A DNA stretch of 64,000 nt from Paraburkholderia agricolaris (GTDB taxonomy: Bacteria > Pseudomonadota > Gammaproteobacteria > Burkholderiales > Burkholderiaceae). The translations under genes were made by a program, and so were the position numbers. The notes beneath the pieces were generated by a model. The model had not been told where the DNA came from, made no database searches, and saw only the letters and a list, made by a program, of their open reading frames with translations. Shown piece by piece: positions 24,941 to 34,302 of the stretch. The DNA lies in the NCBI RefSeq assembly GCF_009455635.1, contig NZ_QPER01000002.1, positions 3,782,001 to 3,846,000 of the forward strand, given 5' to 3'. Numbering within the stretch: the first letter of the stretch is position 1; the number at the start of each line of letters is the position of its first letter.

Positions 24941-25891
24941 ATGGTTGTTTTCCGGTCCATTTTTCAAGCGTGCGTCATCTTTCTTCTCGGTGTGACGTCC
25001 GTGCATGCCACTTGTACGTGGGTCGGCGGCGCGGGTCCCCAAATCCACACGTTCGCAATTCCAGCAATTACGATTGCGCCTAACTCGGCTGTCGGGACTG
25101 TCATCTATTCCCCTCCCACCCAGAGCGCGATCCCGTCGACCGGCAATTACATGTCGTGCGATGCCAACGACAGCTGGTCTTACGGAGTAAACGGCGGCCC
25201 ATTGGCCGCAAGCAGCCCGGCGACCTATTCGACCAATGTTCCCGGCATTGGCATCCGCTTTTATAGACTGCAGAGTGGGATCAAAAGCTATTTTGGCCCT
25301 ACGAACTCGGGCAACTACGGAGGTTACTGGTCATATAGCGGAGCTGCCTGGGGGATCGAAGTGGTCGTCACCGGACCAGTGGGAAGCGGTATCATCGACG
25401 GAACGCTAGTCGGTACCTTCAGCCAGAGTGGCGTAACTGTCGCGACCCTTAAAGTCACGGCAGGCACCGTCGTCGCGTCCAGTTGCTCGATCAATACGGT
25501 CCAATCCCTAGAAATGCCAAAGGTGGGTCCGAAGGACCTTCCGGCCGTCGGTTCCACTGCTGGAAATACGCCGTTCACCATCACCCTCAACAACTGCCCG
25601 TCTGGCATGAAGCAGATCACGTATCAACTCGACGCGCCAGGCGGGGTCATTAATGCCGCCAACGGCACGTTCCTGGCAGGGTCGACGAGCACATCGCAAG
25701 GCGTCGGCTTTGTCCTCAAGGACTCGTCAAGCGTAGCGGTCAGCCTCGGAACGCCACATGTTCTCTCCGCCTATAGCCCCGCGACGGGAGGCTCCTACCC
25801 AATACCGCTCGCTGTCCAGTATTACCGAACCGGAGCGCTCGGATCGGGCAGGATCAACGGCACACTCACCTATACGATGTCCTATCAATAG
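24941..25891 (+). CDS. Orphan two-domain fimbrial adhesin-like protein
   Basis: About 316 residues from ATG 24941, which puts a clean signal peptide (MVVFRSIFQACVIFLLGVTS, cleaved after VHA) at the N-terminus; ATG 24857 with GAGG upstream would add 28 residues in front of it. The mature part begins with a possible receptor-binding domain (to about 170), containing TYSTNVPGIGIRFY. A fimbrial pilin domain follows (from about ASSCSINTVQSLEMPKVG) and ends LTYTMSYQ. Both landmarks recur in the operon adhesin at 29581-30636 (YQTNIPGIGIRYQ and LTMSYQ), so the two are paralogues. This copy has no chaperone or usher gene beside it and faces the other way. Confidence 0.8.
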   Translation: MVVFRSIFQACVIFLLGVTSVHATCTWVGGAGPQIHTFAIPAITIAPNSAVGTVIYSPPTQSAIPSTGNYMSCDANDSWSYGVNGGPLAASSPATYSTNVPGIGIRFYRLQSGIKSYFGPTNSGNYGGYWSYSGAAWGIEVVVTGPVGSGIIDGTLVGTFSQSGVTVATLKVTAGTVVASSCSINTVQSLEMPKVGPKDLPAVGSTAGNTPFTITLNNCPSGMKQITYQLDAPGGVINAANGTFLAGSTSTSQGVGFVLKDSSSVAVSLGTPHVLSAYSPATGGSYPIPLAVQYYRTGALGSGRINGTLTYTMSYQ

Positions 25892-25920
25892 CGGAAAGCA
25901 TGTAGCAAGATCCGGATAGA

Positions 25921-25951
25921 GCAAAGGCCACGTCTCCAGACGCGGCCTTTG
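25921..25951. terminator. Strong symmetric terminator after the orphan adhesin
   Basis: GCAAAGGCC and GGCCTTTGC plus an inner CGTCT/AGACG pair form a nearly perfect stem around a two-base loop, followed by TATTT. It lies just outside the IS30 left end. Confidence 0.8.
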
Positions 25952-26009
25952 CTATTTAAGAGGACGGGCATACTTTATGCAGACAGCCAAGACAGGCAAA
26001 TGAAAATCC

Positions 26010-26037
26010 GGCGGATTCAACCGGTCAACGCAACACC
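26010..26037 (+). repeat. IS30 left terminal inverted repeat
   Basis: It begins GGCGGATTCAACCGGTCA and contains the transposase stop codon (26017-26019), so the end of the protein is encoded inside the repeat. Confidence 0.88.
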
Positions 26038-27183
26038 CAACGTTTCTGCCAGTTTTTCAGCCGGGTTCATAAATTGCAAGGTTTGCCGGGGCCGACCGTT
26101 CAGGCGCGCGGCGACCTTGTTCAATTCTGACTGCGAATAGCCGCCCACCGGCTCGCCTTTGGGGAAGTACTGACGCAGCAGGCCATTCGTGTTTTCATTA
26201 CTGCCCCGTTGCCATGGACTTCGCGGATCGCAGAAATACACCTGCACGTCCGTGGCAATCGTGAAGTTCCGGTGGCTCGCCATTTCCGTGCCGCGGTCCC
26301 ATGTCAGCGATCCACGCAGTTCTTTTGGCAGCTTGTTCACCTGTTTTATCAACGCGGACACCACACTTGCCGTGTCCTTGCCTGCCACCTTGACCAGCAT
26401 CACATAACGCGAGTGCCGCTCCACCAGTGTGGCAATGTAGGTGTTGTTCGAACCCGCCAGCAGATCGCCCTCCCAGTGACCGGGCAGCGCGCGGTCCTCC
26501 ACTTCAGCGGGTCTTTCGCTGATCGACACTGCCCCGATTATCTTGCCCCTGTTCTGGCCGCTTGCCGAGGCGCTCTTCGCCTGACGCATCGTACGGTTCG
26601 TACGAAGATGGGTGACGAGTTCCTTTTTAAGCACCCCGCGCGCCTGGATGAACAGGCTGCGGTAGATCGTCTCGTGAGATATCTGCATGTCCTTGTTGAC
26701 CCGGAACTCGCGCCTGAGCCATCCCGCTATCTGTACAGGAGCCCATTGTAATTTGAGCTTGGCTGCCACCAGCCGGCGCAGACGCGCGTTGCCCGACAAC
26801 GCACACGCCTTGGGCCGCCGTGCACGCTCCCAGGCATTCGCATCGGCCTCGTGCGCCCGATATCGCTGAATACCGCCATTGCGCCCGATCTCCCGGCTGA
26901 TGGTCGATTTCGAGCGCCCCAGTTGCAGGGCAATCTGGCCCAACGATCTGTCTGCCCCCAAGGCCCGCGATATCTCCTCGCGTTCGGCAAGTGTCAGTGA
27001 CCGGGCAGATCGTGTACGAGCGACCGGAGAGATTCCACCGGTCTTGTGAACAACCCGATAAACCCCACTCGGCTGACGCTCGAGCATGCGCGCGATTGTG
27101 CTCAACGACTCACCCTCGCGCCACATCCTCCATATCTCGTTCTTCTGCTCCGCGCTCAACCAATGTTTTCTTTGTCGTTCCAT
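26017..27183 (-). CDS. IS30-family transposase
   Basis: 388 residues from ATG 27181-27183; a GTG four codons upstream is an alternative. N-terminal helix-turn-helix regions (LSAEQKNEIWRMWREGESLSTIARML and LTLAEREEISRALGADRSLGQIALQLGRSKSTISREI) are typical of IS30 and bind the ends. The DDE catalytic domain shows GHWEGDLLAG (first Asp), LTWDRGTEM (second Asp) and GSNENTNGLLRQYFPKG (Glu), the canonical IS30 spacing. No frameshift or stop interrupts it. Confidence 0.95.
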   Translation of the reverse strand: MERQRKHWLSAEQKNEIWRMWREGESLSTIARMLERQPSGVYRVVHKTGGISPVARTRSARSLTLAEREEISRALGADRSLGQIALQLGRSKSTISREIGRNGGIQRYRAHEADANAWERARRPKACALSGNARLRRLVAAKLKLQWAPVQIAGWLRREFRVNKDMQISHETIYRSLFIQARGVLKKELVTHLRTNRTMRQAKSASASGQNRGKIIGAVSISERPAEVEDRALPGHWEGDLLAGSNNTYIATLVERHSRYVMLVKVAGKDTASVVSALIKQVNKLPKELRGSLTWDRGTEMASHRNFTIATDVQVYFCDPRSPWQRGSNENTNGLLRQYFPKGEPVGGYSQSELNKVAARLNGRPRQTLQFMNPAEKLAETLGVALTG

Positions 27184-27217
27184 CGTGCTCCACACTCCAT
27201 TTCCGTATTGGAACAGA

Positions 27218-27245
27218 GGTGTTGCAATGACCGGTTGAATCCGCC
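27218..27245 (-). repeat. IS30 right terminal inverted repeat
   Basis: Reverse complement of the left repeat with two mismatches. It lies upstream of the transposase start and probably overlaps its promoter. Confidence 0.88.
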
Positions 27246-27590
27246 CCTGATTACTTTCGCATCCTCAATATATAGGAATCCTACTATTATGACTGACGAA
27301 AGGCGCCGTCACCGACGTCATACTCGAGTTGCTCGTCGACATGTTCAAACAATATCAACATGAGCTGGGATATGACCGGTGTGCCGCAAGTCGCATGACG
27401 AGTCAAGCGGCACGCCTGTTGGTGGAAGCGCCGAGGATTGTTGAGGAGTGGGTCCGGCGACTGACGAGGCCGTCGAGCGCGAACGGACGCCTGTTAAATG
27501 CGGGAGCACGTCGTGGTCACATGCCATAGCCGACCGATCACCGGCCATCACCGCACACAGACAAGTCCGATACCCGTCGGAAACCTTGAT
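27246..27590. other. IS-flanking region with a possible short unknown ORF
   Basis: A plus-strand frame around 27329-27529 encodes up to 66 residues from an ATG (MFKQYQHELGYDRCAASRMT...), with no ribosome site. It has some protein-like helices (QAARLLVEAPRIVEEWVRRL) and may be a remnant of a gene degraded near the insertion. I recognise no family. Otherwise the stretch is empty up to the prfC terminator. Confidence 0.35.
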
Positions 27591-27622
27591 GCAAAAAAGC
27601 CCGCCTTTCGACGGGCCTTTGC
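27591..27622 (-). terminator. Terminator of prfC
   Basis: On the minus strand GCAAAGGCCCGTCG pairs with CGGGCTTTTTTGC through a short loop and ends in six Ts. It begins 45 bases after the prfC stop. Confidence 0.85.
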
Positions 27623-27666
27623 ATCATGTTGGTCAACCTTGACGCGTTGCTGGACAACACTTCCCT

Positions 27667-29268
27667 CTACATCGCCTTCTTGAACGGCGCGCCCGAATGC
27701 TCACGCAACTCGTTAAAGACGATCTTCGGCCACGCCTTCTGCGCGACTTCGATTTCCGAAACATGCGAAGCCAGATACGTCGGCGCATCCGATGCATCGA
27801 GCGCGATCCGCGCAGCGTATGAATCGGTGAAACGGCGCAACTCGGCTGCATCGTCGCAGGTCACCCAACGCGACATCCGATAACGCGCCGGCGCCATCCG
27901 CACGGCGACCTTGTATTCCGTCGACAAACGGTGCGACACCACTTCGAACTGCAGTTGGCCCACCGCGCCAAGAATCATCAAACCGCCGACTTCCGGACGG
28001 AACACCTGAATCGCGCCTTCCTCGCCGAGCTGCTTCAGCGCCTCGCCGAGCTGTTTGGCGCGCATCGGATCGACCACTTCAACAGTCTGGAAAATTTCCG
28101 GTGCAAAGAACGGCAAACCAACGAATTGCAGTTGCTCACCTTCGGTCAGCGTATCGCCGAGACTCAGCGTGCCGTGATTCGGGATACCGATGATGTCGCC
28201 CGGATATGCCTCACTCACCGTCTCACGACGCTGCGACAGGAACGTCACCACGTTATTGGCGCGGAACGTCTTGTTCGTGCGCGTCACCTTCACGGCCATG
28301 CCGCGTTCGAAATGGCCCGAACACACGCGGATGAACGCCACGCGGTCGCGGTGCGCCAGGTCCATGTTCGCCTGCACCTTAAACACGACGCCGGTGAACT
28401 TCGGCTCGTCCGGCATCACCGGACGCTGCACCGTCATGCGCATCGACGGCGGCGGCGCCAGATCGACCAGCGCGTCGAGAATTTCCTTCACGCCAAAGTT
28501 ATTGATTGCCGAGCCGAACAGCACCGGCGATTGCTGACCCGACAGAAACTGCTCGCGATCGAAATCCGGCGACGCACCGGTGATCAGGTCGATCTCTTCT
28601 TTTGCCTTCACCCAGGCATGGCCGAAGCGGCGTTCGCCTTCTTCGTCGCTGAGCGCATGCAGCGTTTCGACTTCGCCACCTGCCTTATCCTGCCCGGCGC
28701 GGAACAGGCGCACCTGGTCGCGCTGGATGTCGTAGACGCCCTGGAAATCTTTGCCCATACCGATCGGCCACGTGAACGGCACGGCGGCGACGCCCAGATG
28801 CTGTTCGATCTCGTCGAGCAGTTCGAGCGGCTCGCGCACTTCGCGGTCGAGCTTATTGATGAAGGTGACGATCGGCGTCTTGCGGCTACGGCAAACCTCG
28901 AGCAGCTTCAGCGTCTGCGCTTCGACGCCGTTGGCGCCGTCGATCACCATCACGGCGGCGTCGACCGCCGTCAGCACGCGGTAGGTATCTTCCGAGAAGT
29001 CTTCGTGGCCCGGCGTGTCGAGCAAGTTGATGACGGCGTCGCCGTACTCGAACTGCATGACCGAACTGGCCACCGAAATGCCACGCTGCTTTTCGATCTC
29101 CATCCAGTCGGACGTCGCGTAGCGGTTGCTCTTGCGGCCCTTCACGGTACCGGCGATCTGAATCGCGCCCGAGAAAAGCAGCAGCTTTTCCGTGAGCGTG
29201 GTTTTACCCGCGTCCGGGTGGGAAATGACCGCGAACGTGCGGCGGCGTTTGAGTTCGGAGACTGACAT
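27667..29268 (-). CDS. prfC: Peptide chain release factor 3
   Basis: 533 residues, the usual RF3 length. RF3 is a translational GTPase that recycles RF1/RF2 from the ribosome after termination. G1 is ISHPDAGKTTLTEK (about 15-28), G2 lies in QRGISVASS, G3 is DTPGHEDFSEDTYR, G4 is NKLDRE. Domain 2 (FKVQANMDLAHRDRVAFIRVCSG) and the C-terminal domain (GAVGQLQFEVVSHRL) are intact. It is a single gene in this window, lying between two fimbrial loci. The family assignment is secure. Confidence 0.97.
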   Translation of the reverse strand: MSVSELKRRRTFAVISHPDAGKTTLTEKLLLFSGAIQIAGTVKGRKSNRYATSDWMEIEKQRGISVASSVMQFEYGDAVINLLDTPGHEDFSEDTYRVLTAVDAAVMVIDGANGVEAQTLKLLEVCRSRKTPIVTFINKLDREVREPLELLDEIEQHLGVAAVPFTWPIGMGKDFQGVYDIQRDQVRLFRAGQDKAGGEVETLHALSDEEGERRFGHAWVKAKEEIDLITGASPDFDREQFLSGQQSPVLFGSAINNFGVKEILDALVDLAPPPSMRMTVQRPVMPDEPKFTGVVFKVQANMDLAHRDRVAFIRVCSGHFERGMAVKVTRTNKTFRANNVVTFLSQRRETVSEAYPGDIIGIPNHGTLSLGDTLTEGEQLQFVGLPFFAPEIFQTVEVVDPMRAKQLGEALKQLGEEGAIQVFRPEVGGLMILGAVGQLQFEVVSHRLSTEYKVAVRMAPARYRMSRWVTCDDAAELRRFTDSYAARIALDASDAPTYLASHVSEIEVAQKAWPKIVFNELREHSGAPFKKAM

Positions 29269-29580
29269 CGGGTCTGGCGGTCACGGATAGGGGTTCGGGC
29301 GGTCTGCGGCGGCTGCGATCTGCTCGTGGCAGTCGATCCGCCGCGCCTCGCGCTACGGCGCGGAGCTTCGATAGCAAGACGAAAAACCCGCGTCGCAAGG
29401 GGCGCAGGGCCGCTCGGGAAACGGGTCACGAACGAGCGTTCGAGAAAGCAGGACTCGCCGACGCAGAACGGCGCAAGGAGCGAATGATACACGTCATGGG
29501 GACGGTCGTAAGAAAAGGCTATGCGTAATGCCACCCGCCGCCGCAATCCGCCCATATCGGGCAATGCAAGGTTGCCGCCT
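29269..29580. other. prfC upstream region, no gene seen
   Basis: It holds the prfC promoter and leader on the minus strand and the 3' flank of the fimbrial adhesin gene. The frames here are continuations of shadows of prfC. I saw no strong hairpin terminator for the adhesin gene. Confidence 0.5.
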
Positions 29581-30636
29581 TCATTGGTACGACATGGTGA
29601 GCGTCGCAAGAGCCTTGACGGATCCCGCCGAAACCGTGCCCGTGCGGATATAGCGCGCGCTTAATGGCACGTTGAGCGGCCCATTCACCGACGCGCCAAT
29701 CAACCATTGCCCCGGATTTCCGCTGGCCGATGAATCCGCCCCGAACGTGACGGGCGATCCCGCGGTATTCAAGACCTGAATTCCGACGCCCTTGGCCGTG
29801 GAGTCCGACGCAAGCGCAAGCGTGGTCGTGCGGTTTACCGGATTGACCGCGTCTGACAGCGTCATGTAGACGTTCGCACCGGCCGAACACGTGAAACTCA
29901 GGGAGAACGACTGGGTGCCGGCCACGGCTCCAACGCCGGATGCCATTGAACTGGTGAGCACCCGCGGAAGCCCGACGGACTGTGCGGTCTCGGTCACCGT
30001 GCACGCCGGCGTGACAATCGTGCCGCTTGCGGCGCCGGTGTAAAAATTAGCCAGAGCCTGCTCTGCTTGTCCTGGCATCTGCCAACCGACCACAACCGTG
30101 GGTACCGTGGTCAACACCGTCCCGCCCGCTGGAATGGCACCGGTCACAACCAGGCTGGGATAAACATTCCACCCCAGCCCGTTATTAACGCCTGACGGCA
30201 ACGTGCAGACCGACTGGATGCCGTTATTGGCGAGCGTAGCGGGGCTGGTTGACCCAACGCATCGCGGAGTAACCTGATAGCGAATGCCAATACCGGGAAT
30301 GTTCGTCTGATAGACGTCGTTGAAGCCCGCCGCCAACGCGCTAGACGTGTGTATGGTGAAGGTGACTTGCTCGCCGCCTGTCCCGCCAGAACAATCCGCA
30401 ACGGGGAACGCCATCGGCGGATTGGCGACAGTTGTGCCAACGGCGACAGACGGGGAAACAATGACTCGGCCTGCGCTGATCGCGTTGCCGGTGTAGCGAT
30501 AGCCCGTACAGGACAACGTCGCATGTGCCGATGTCGCTGCGAAGAGCATCGCCACGACCGCAACCAATAGGCAGCAAACGCGACGCCACGCGGCAACAAA
30601 CCGGCCAGCCATTTTCAGATGATTTGGTACGCACAC
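29581..30636 (-). CDS. Fimbrial adhesin of the chaperone-usher operon
   Basis: About 351 residues. I prefer the GTG at 30634-30636 because AGAGGG lies just upstream and it begins 13 bases after the usher stop; ATG 30610-30612 (MAGRFVAAW) would be eight residues shorter. A signal peptide ends ...SAHA before TLSCTGYRYTG. An N-terminal domain with YQTNIPGIGIRYQVTPRC is followed by a pilin domain (ACTVTETAQSVGLPRVLTSS) and the C-terminal LATLTMSYQ, the donor-strand type ending. It is the last gene of the operon, the normal position for a tip adhesin. The plus-strand gene at 24941 is its paralogue. Confidence 0.82.
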   Translation of the reverse strand: MCVPNHLKMAGRFVAAWRRVCCLLVAVVAMLFAATSAHATLSCTGYRYTGNAISAGRVIVSPSVAVGTTVANPPMAFPVADCSGGTGGEQVTFTIHTSSALAAGFNDVYQTNIPGIGIRYQVTPRCVGSTSPATLANNGIQSVCTLPSGVNNGLGWNVYPSLVVTGAIPAGGTVLTTVPTVVVGWQMPGQAEQALANFYTGAASGTIVTPACTVTETAQSVGLPRVLTSSMASGVGAVAGTQSFSLSFTCSAGANVYMTLSDAVNPVNRTTTLALASDSTAKGVGIQVLNTAGSPVTFGADSSASGNPGQWLIGASVNGPLNVPLSARYIRTGTVSAGSVKALATLTMSYQ

Positions 30637-30649
30637 AATACCGCCCTCT

Positions 30650-33379
30650 TTAATCGATTGCGCGCTGCGACGGCGCGCCTGCGTCCGCGCTTCTCGCGCC
30701 CGCTTCACCCACGCAATGCCCTTCCACCGACATATAAGCCGCCCCCGCCTTACCACTCTGCTTCGGCAACACATAATCAATCCGGCACTGCTCCGACGCC
30801 GCTGCGCCCCACTTCACAAACAACGCCCCTTGATCCTGCAAGCCGCGCGCGAAAATCCGGCTGTCCTGTGCGACTACGCCCACCGTGTGACCGGCGTCGT
30901 CGGTGACGTCGGCGCCAAACGGCAACGCATTGCCGCCCAGCATCGGCGCACGAACCAGCGCCGCGCGGCCGTTCACGGTCTTGTACTTCAGCATCACCAC
31001 CGAACCCAGTCGCGGCACAGCTTGCTCCGAGGTCGATTCGAATTCGACGTCCGTCGAGGTGCCCTTCGGGTCGATGTCGACGGTATTCACCGCATACGGC
31101 GTCAGGTACGGCACGACCGCATAGCCACGGCTGTCGAGCTTCACGCCCGCTGCGCTCGAAACAGCCGCGCCGGCCGCGCCCGGTGCGGACACGATGCCGA
31201 ACGTATCGCCCACCGTCTGCGACAACGTCACGCCACCCGGATGCGCGACCACGGTGCCGCTCACGCCGGCCGAAACCTGGCTCGAACCCGAACCGGTGCT
31301 CGCAGAACCCGTGATCTGTGCATACGGCGCACGGTAGACGGCGCTCACGCCAGCGTTACCGGTGTTGCTGCCACTACTATGGCCATACGTGCCGTACGCG
31401 TTGTACGAGTACTCGTTGTTGTCGCCCAGCGAACCGCTCAGGTTCGCTTGCATGTTGGTACTGCCACCCGAACTGTTCGACAGGTTGGTCGAAAGCAATG
31501 GCGCGTGCTGGCTGTGGCCCAGCGGAATCGTCGTGCTGACGAAATACTCGTTCGACAGCGCGCCGTTCGATGAGCGCGTGCGTCCCGCCGTGATGCTGTA
31601 CGTGCCGTACTTGAAACTGTTCGTGTAGCCGGCTTGATAGAACGTGTCGTTGCCGTTGCGGTTCCAGTATTGACGTGACGACGCGGACAGGAACACCGTG
31701 CCTTTGTCCTTGAAATTCTGGTTGACCGTAAGCTGCAGGCGATTGCGTTCACGAAACACCGTGTTGATATCGCCGCCGTGCGAAGCCAGGTCGCGCACCG
31801 ACGCAGCGTCAGCGAGGTTCAGGTAACCGGAAGTCGAAAAACGGTACGCGGCGACCGCAATGTTGGTGTTGGTCGGGTCGATGAACTTGCTGTAACCGAT
31901 CCGCAGACTCGTACCCTGCTGCGAACCTTGCTGCGGCACCTGAGTCTGCGCGCCGGTTATGTCGGCCGAAAATGCGCCGAACTTCGTGTTGAGTGCCGCG
32001 CCCGCATTACCCGCCATATAACCGTTCGCCGCGATACCGCCGCCATAGACGGTAACGAGGTTCGTGAGGCCACGTTGCAACGTGAACTGCGCAAAGTTCG
32101 GCTTCGTCTCGAGAAACTGATTGCGCAGTTGGCCAGCCGTCACCGAGAAACGCGTGGTGCCCGCGCGCAGCGACTGTGCAACCGACGCATACGGCACGCT
32201 GAAACTCTTGGTACGGCCGTCCGCCTCAGTGACGGTCACGTCGAGGTTACCGCCGTAGCCGGTCGCGTACAGATCCTTGATCTCGAACGGGCCAGGCGAA
32301 ACGCTGGTTTCGTAGATCACTTGTCCATTCTGACGCACAGTGACGCGAGCGTTCGATTCCGCCACGCCTCTCACCACCGGCGCATAGCCGCGCAGCGATT
32401 CGGGCAACATACGGTCGTCTGTGGCAATCTGCGCGCCGCGGAACGCCACACTGTCGAACACGTCGCCGGTCGTATTGCTGTCACCCAGCGTGACCTGCGA
32501 ACGCAGCTTCGTCACGTCGTGCTGCAGGTAGGTAGCGATGTTGTCAAATTGCGTACCCTGGCCCGTTCCTGCAGACAACGACGACTGATGGCGTAGATGC
32601 CAGGAGCCGATATTCACGCCCGCGTTCAGGCCCAGATAGCTCTGCGTCGAATGCGCGCCCGAACCATCGGTGCGATAGGTATTCGCGTTATAGCTAACAA
32701 AACCGGCATTGACACCTTGCTGCCACATTTCCGGCGGCACGTAACCACGCGCCGCGTTGCTCATGTACTTTTGCGGTACCGATAGCGTCAGCTTCTGCTC
32801 CGAGAAATCGAAGTCGAGCGAAGACTCAGGCACCACGGCAGTCAGATCGACACATTCATTTTCGCTAGCGGCGTCTGAACCGACGGTACCGGTCGAGTCG
32901 GCTTCGCGCTTTGATTCGCCGTCGCTCTTGCCTTCATGAACCCCGGCGGCGTCGCCAGTCTTTGCACCGGTATCCGCCGCGACCTTCGCGAAGTCCACGC
33001 CGAGGTTGCGCAGCAGTTTGCGGCTGAGACACGCGCGCGCACCATCGCCATTGGGTTGCGCTACGAAGCGCACTTCCTCGCGCGCCACGCGCGTGCCGTT
33101 GAGCCACACGTCGACCATGTAAGCGCCCGGCGATACATTATTGCCATGCGCAAAGCGCGCGACGTCGACGGGTTGGGACGCATCGGTTCTCAGGAATGTC
33201 GTGTCGAACATGACACCCGTGTTGGGTTGGTCCGGTTCGGCTGCGTTTGCAGTTACCGATTGAAACGCTCCCACCACCCCGAAAGCCATCAAAACGACGG
33301 CCGTGACCGGGTTCAGCCCAAACGGGCCATGCTGGGAGCCGGCGCGAACATGTGACTGATGGTGAGGTGAGAGTTTCAT
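30650..33379 (-). CDS. Outer-membrane fimbrial usher, FimD/PapC family
   Basis: 909 residues. Signal sequence to about residue 47 (ending TANAAEP), N-terminal chaperone-binding domain, a 24-strand beta barrel with plug (SFSVPYASVAQSLRAGTTRFSVTAGQLRN, TLQRGLTNLVTVYGGGIAANGY) and C-terminal domains with VVAQDSRIFARGLQDQGALFVKWG and a Cys pair. It secretes and orders pilin subunits. One oddity: the N-terminal domain is split by a hydrophilic Gly/Asp/Lys/Ser-rich insert of about 40 residues (about 132-173) between the CLSRKLLRNLG and CVDLTAVVPESSLDFDFSEQ segments. Confidence 0.93.
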   Translation of the reverse strand: MKLSPHHQSHVRAGSQHGPFGLNPVTAVVLMAFGVVGAFQSVTANAAEPDQPNTGVMFDTTFLRTDASQPVDVARFAHGNNVSPGAYMVDVWLNGTRVAREEVRFVAQPNGDGARACLSRKLLRNLGVDFAKVAADTGAKTGDAAGVHEGKSDGESKREADSTGTVGSDAASENECVDLTAVVPESSLDFDFSEQKLTLSVPQKYMSNAARGYVPPEMWQQGVNAGFVSYNANTYRTDGSGAHSTQSYLGLNAGVNIGSWHLRHQSSLSAGTGQGTQFDNIATYLQHDVTKLRSQVTLGDSNTTGDVFDSVAFRGAQIATDDRMLPESLRGYAPVVRGVAESNARVTVRQNGQVIYETSVSPGPFEIKDLYATGYGGNLDVTVTEADGRTKSFSVPYASVAQSLRAGTTRFSVTAGQLRNQFLETKPNFAQFTLQRGLTNLVTVYGGGIAANGYMAGNAGAALNTKFGAFSADITGAQTQVPQQGSQQGTSLRIGYSKFIDPTNTNIAVAAYRFSTSGYLNLADAASVRDLASHGGDINTVFRERNRLQLTVNQNFKDKGTVFLSASSRQYWNRNGNDTFYQAGYTNSFKYGTYSITAGRTRSSNGALSNEYFVSTTIPLGHSQHAPLLSTNLSNSSGGSTNMQANLSGSLGDNNEYSYNAYGTYGHSSGSNTGNAGVSAVYRAPYAQITGSASTGSGSSQVSAGVSGTVVAHPGGVTLSQTVGDTFGIVSAPGAAGAAVSSAAGVKLDSRGYAVVPYLTPYAVNTVDIDPKGTSTDVEFESTSEQAVPRLGSVVMLKYKTVNGRAALVRAPMLGGNALPFGADVTDDAGHTVGVVAQDSRIFARGLQDQGALFVKWGAAASEQCRIDYVLPKQSGKAGAAYMSVEGHCVGEAGARSADAGAPSQRAID

Positions 33380-33513
33380 GATTCGATTGACTTCAATTTG
33401 GCAAACAGCAGGCGTGAGTCGCCCCTTGCCAGTTGCCGGAGCAACTTGCGCTGTCTGTGAAACCTGTTTGGAGAAAGTGGCGGCTGGGCGCCGCCTCGCG
33501 TCAGGCCTTCGTC

Positions 33514-34257
33514 TTACTGACCGAGTTGCGCCTCGCCCGGCATCGCGCCGCCGTAGTCGCTAATAGCGGTGAAGTGAACAGTCGAGCCTGCTCCAACCGC
33601 ATTCATCTTCGCGATTGGAAATACCTCGGTGGCATGCGGCGCAACCATGCCGCCCGTTTCGTTCTTGAACGTGTGACCGCTGCTGACGACGTCGATCTCG
33701 CTAAACGACACGTGATACGCCGTCGGATTCGACACGCTGACCGCCTGTCCCTTGCCATCCGCGGACGGCACGACTTGCCAGCTCAACTGTGCCGGTGCGT
33801 CTTCCGGCTTGCCCGGCAGCTTCGACGGCCGCACGAAAACCTTGATACGGGTGCGGAATGCCAGCTGCAGCACGTTCTGTTCGCCGCTGTTGGCCGCCTT
33901 CGGCGGAATGTCCAGCACGTTGAGCCAAAACACCGATTCGCGATCCGTCGGCAATGCTTCTCCGCTGTACATCACGCGAAGTGTTTGCGACTTCCGCGGG
34001 TCCATCCGGAAAATCGGCGGCGTGATGACAAAAGGCACGTGAATATCGCCGGGCTTTGCGTCGGCATTGCCTTCGTCCATCCATACCTGGACCAACGACG
34101 GCTCGCGGCTATCGTTATCCAGCTTGACTGTCACTTCGCGCTGGTCGAGCGGATACACCACACGCGTTCCGCCGATCGTCACGCTTGCATCTGCGCTGCC
34201 TGCCAGCAACGCACAGGCAAAACCGAGTCCTATCGCCATTCGACCGAGCACTTTCAT
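33514..34257 (-). CDS. Periplasmic fimbrial chaperone, PapD/FimC family
   Basis: 247 residues from ATG 34255-34257, which has AAGGTGA six bases upstream; an ATG three codons earlier sits too close to it. Signal peptide to about residue 24. Two Ig-like domains: the G1 strand region QNVLQLAFRTRIKVFVRPSKL, the RESVFWLNVLDIPPK motif and the conserved Arg/Lys cleft residues of the family are present. It donates a strand to nascent subunits and delivers them to the usher encoded next. Confidence 0.93.
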   Translation of the reverse strand: MKVLGRMAIGLGFACALLAGSADASVTIGGTRVVYPLDQREVTVKLDNDSREPSLVQVWMDEGNADAKPGDIHVPFVITPPIFRMDPRKSQTLRVMYSGEALPTDRESVFWLNVLDIPPKAANSGEQNVLQLAFRTRIKVFVRPSKLPGKPEDAPAQLSWQVVPSADGKGQAVSVSNPTAYHVSFSEIDVVSSGHTFKNETGGMVAPHATEVFPIAKMNAVGAGSTVHFTAISDYGGAMPGEAQLGQ

Positions 34258-34302
34258 GTCATTCACCTTTTTTAATCAATCTCGAAATAAAGCTGCGAAA
34301 AA

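Larger units (their letters stand above)
26010..27245. mobile_element. IS30-family insertion sequence
   Basis: About 1236 bp bounded by 28-bp terminal inverted repeats at 26010-26037 and 27218-27245 that differ at two positions. The outer ends read GGCGGATTCAACCGGTCA in both. One transposase gene fills the element. CC borders both ends and may be a two-base target duplication, but this is too short to prove. The element looks complete and possibly active. It lies downstream of the orphan adhesin gene and upstream of the prfC 3' end, so it broke no recognisable gene. Confidence 0.9.
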
